DNA of 64,000 bases, from the NCBI GenBank assembly GCA_004335835.1, contig RWJK01001767.1, forward strand, positions 1 through 64,000. Direction: 5' to 3'. Source of the stretch: Scenedesmus sp. ARA3 (taxonomy: Eukaryota; Chlorophyta; Chlorophyceae; Sphaeropleales; Scenedesmaceae). This document shows, piece by piece, positions 63,401-64,000 of the stretch; the stretch's first letter is position 1; every line of letters begins with the position of its first letter. The notes below the pieces were generated by a model. The model was not told the origin of the DNA. It was given only the letters and a program-made list of their open reading frames with translations, and did no database searches. A program made the position numbers and the translations under genes.

Positions 63401-63496
63401 ATTGTCATTGAAACATTGGACTGCTCCTGCTCGCGGCTGTACTGGGCAGCATATAAGCTTGGGAACTTCAGGGGCCTGGGCAGCAACCAATGCTAG
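60424..63496 (+). CDS. Secreted Cys-rich multidomain protein B (paralogue of A)
   Basis: Exons 60424-60481, 60841-61023, 61220-61585, 61826-62187, 62472-63496. Phases agree except for one missing base in exon 4 (near 61899). The first exon encodes a signal-like MVLTLVALVTVLSASL. Repeated segments contain CTNPPTFNLN, NTIWAEFTHTMRGVNGRP, TTVYCSRAGNAAFAPG, DITLKVSYEGFFPC, SVTVTCSSTDAAAFPAG and GQLAVTCSGNFTA. A charged, Ala-rich linker (about 100 residues) precedes the C-terminal module: CCLDDAVAYARTRN, GSVCFAHARPGLFDF, FYNQGPAPNAFMWAVPQTPG, RVAADCAGGTDVGRV, DIRTQLFYFGCAPP, CSRLYWAAYKLGNF. That module is the part best shared with protein A, at about 50-60% by eye. About 664 residues if the frame were intact. 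Fewer introns than A. Confidence 0.74.
61826..62187 (+). pseudogene. Exon 4 of protein B carries a one-base frameshift
   Basis: The exon is 362 bases, but flanking phases need a multiple of three. The frame reads VTVTCSSTDAAAFPAGSP and then TAA at about 61901. One base later the text resumes as VTLTAAAADPM, as expected from protein A. A single base is missing near 61899, in life or in the assembly. Confidence 0.72.
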
Positions 63497-64000
63497 GCAT
63501 GCAGTACAAACATGCAGTGCTTGCAGAACATGCTGGCGGCTGTTCCTTGCATGGCCTGTCAGGGGCGTTGAACACCGTCACTGGTTGCCAGGACCCTGCG
63601 CAGCACAGCGACACAGGTGCCGACAGATCTGTACAGGTCTGAGGTGTTGTTGTTCTGGGGTGTTAGCTGCTGTATGGGGTAGCCTTTTATATTGCGTATG
63701 CGCTTGGGAACTTTAGGGGCCTGGGCAGCAACCAATGCTAGGCATGTGCTGCATGCCATCAGTGAGCGTGATGTTAGGATGCCAGGACGGTGTGTTGTGC
63801 TGTGGCTCACAGCCGGTGACTGGCGGCTGCTTACTGCCTCACCGGCGCAAAGCAGGTGCCTGGTGTGTGAGGGGTAATCTGAATCACGAGGACCCCTTGC
63901 ATTTGGGTGAACAGCTTGCGTAGGCAGTGCATTTGTTTGTTGGGCAAGTGTGTGGCGCCAAGCATCTGCATCCTGAGCGAAAACTGGGCAGCATGCATTG
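63497..64000 (+). other. 3' flank of protein B with a copy of its last codons
   Basis: GGGAACTTTAGGGGCCTGGG and CAGCAACCAATGCTAGGCAT at about 63707-63746 repeat the gene's final coding bases and stop (63460-63500), roughly 240 bases downstream. No other gene seen to the window end. Confidence 0.8.

Noticed and set aside
62615..63490. Minus-strand 291-codon frame
   Set aside because: Antisense shadow of the last exon of protein B, low-complexity Cys/Ala runs.

Overview
The window is eukaryotic nuclear DNA. Genes are split by many short introns of GT-AG type, with a few GC-AG introns. Acceptors are almost always TGCAG, and donors are mostly GTGAG or GTGCG. Exons are rich in Ala, Gln and Ser runs, and CAG/GCA tracts occur everywhere. 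A TGTAA polyadenylation-type signal follows one stop codon, and several proteins match families shared by plants and algae. A chlorophycean green alga (Scenedesmus/Tetradesmus-like) fits best, but this is inferred from style only. A run of 51 N marks a draft scaffold.

Layout. 1-2305 (-): TMEM186-like mitochondrial membrane protein, cut by the window edge. 3144-20689 (+): a 23-exon, about 2492-residue BIG/Sec7-type ARF guanine-nucleotide exchange factor, with every exon join phase-consistent. 21547-26746 (-): three tandem two-exon BTB-domain genes ending in a short Cys-pair (zinc-ribbon-like) module. 27152-31546 (-): asparagine synthetase domain-containing protein (ASNSD1 type). 33115-33336 (-): CMC4-like twin CX9C protein. 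34484-37248 (-): one or two unrecognised helical proteins. 38242-47912 (-): nucleoporin Nup160. 48782-52581 (+): tRNA (guanine-N7)-methyltransferase (METTL1/Trm8). 54291-58464 and 60424-63496 (+): two tandem paralogues of a secreted, cysteine-rich, multi-domain protein that I do not recognise.

The genes form no obvious pathway; most are conserved housekeeping genes. Two features stand out. First, nearly every large gene carries repeated copies of its own splice-junction regions in the neighbouring intron: exon ends with the donor, or exon starts with the acceptor. These make strings of decoy or alternative exons, and in Nup160 some copies are exact multiples of three with both splice sites intact. 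Second, the two secreted paralogues share repeated beta-sandwich-like domains and a new C-terminal Cys-rich module, and each appears to lack a single base in the corresponding exon. This is the best candidate here for an undescribed family.
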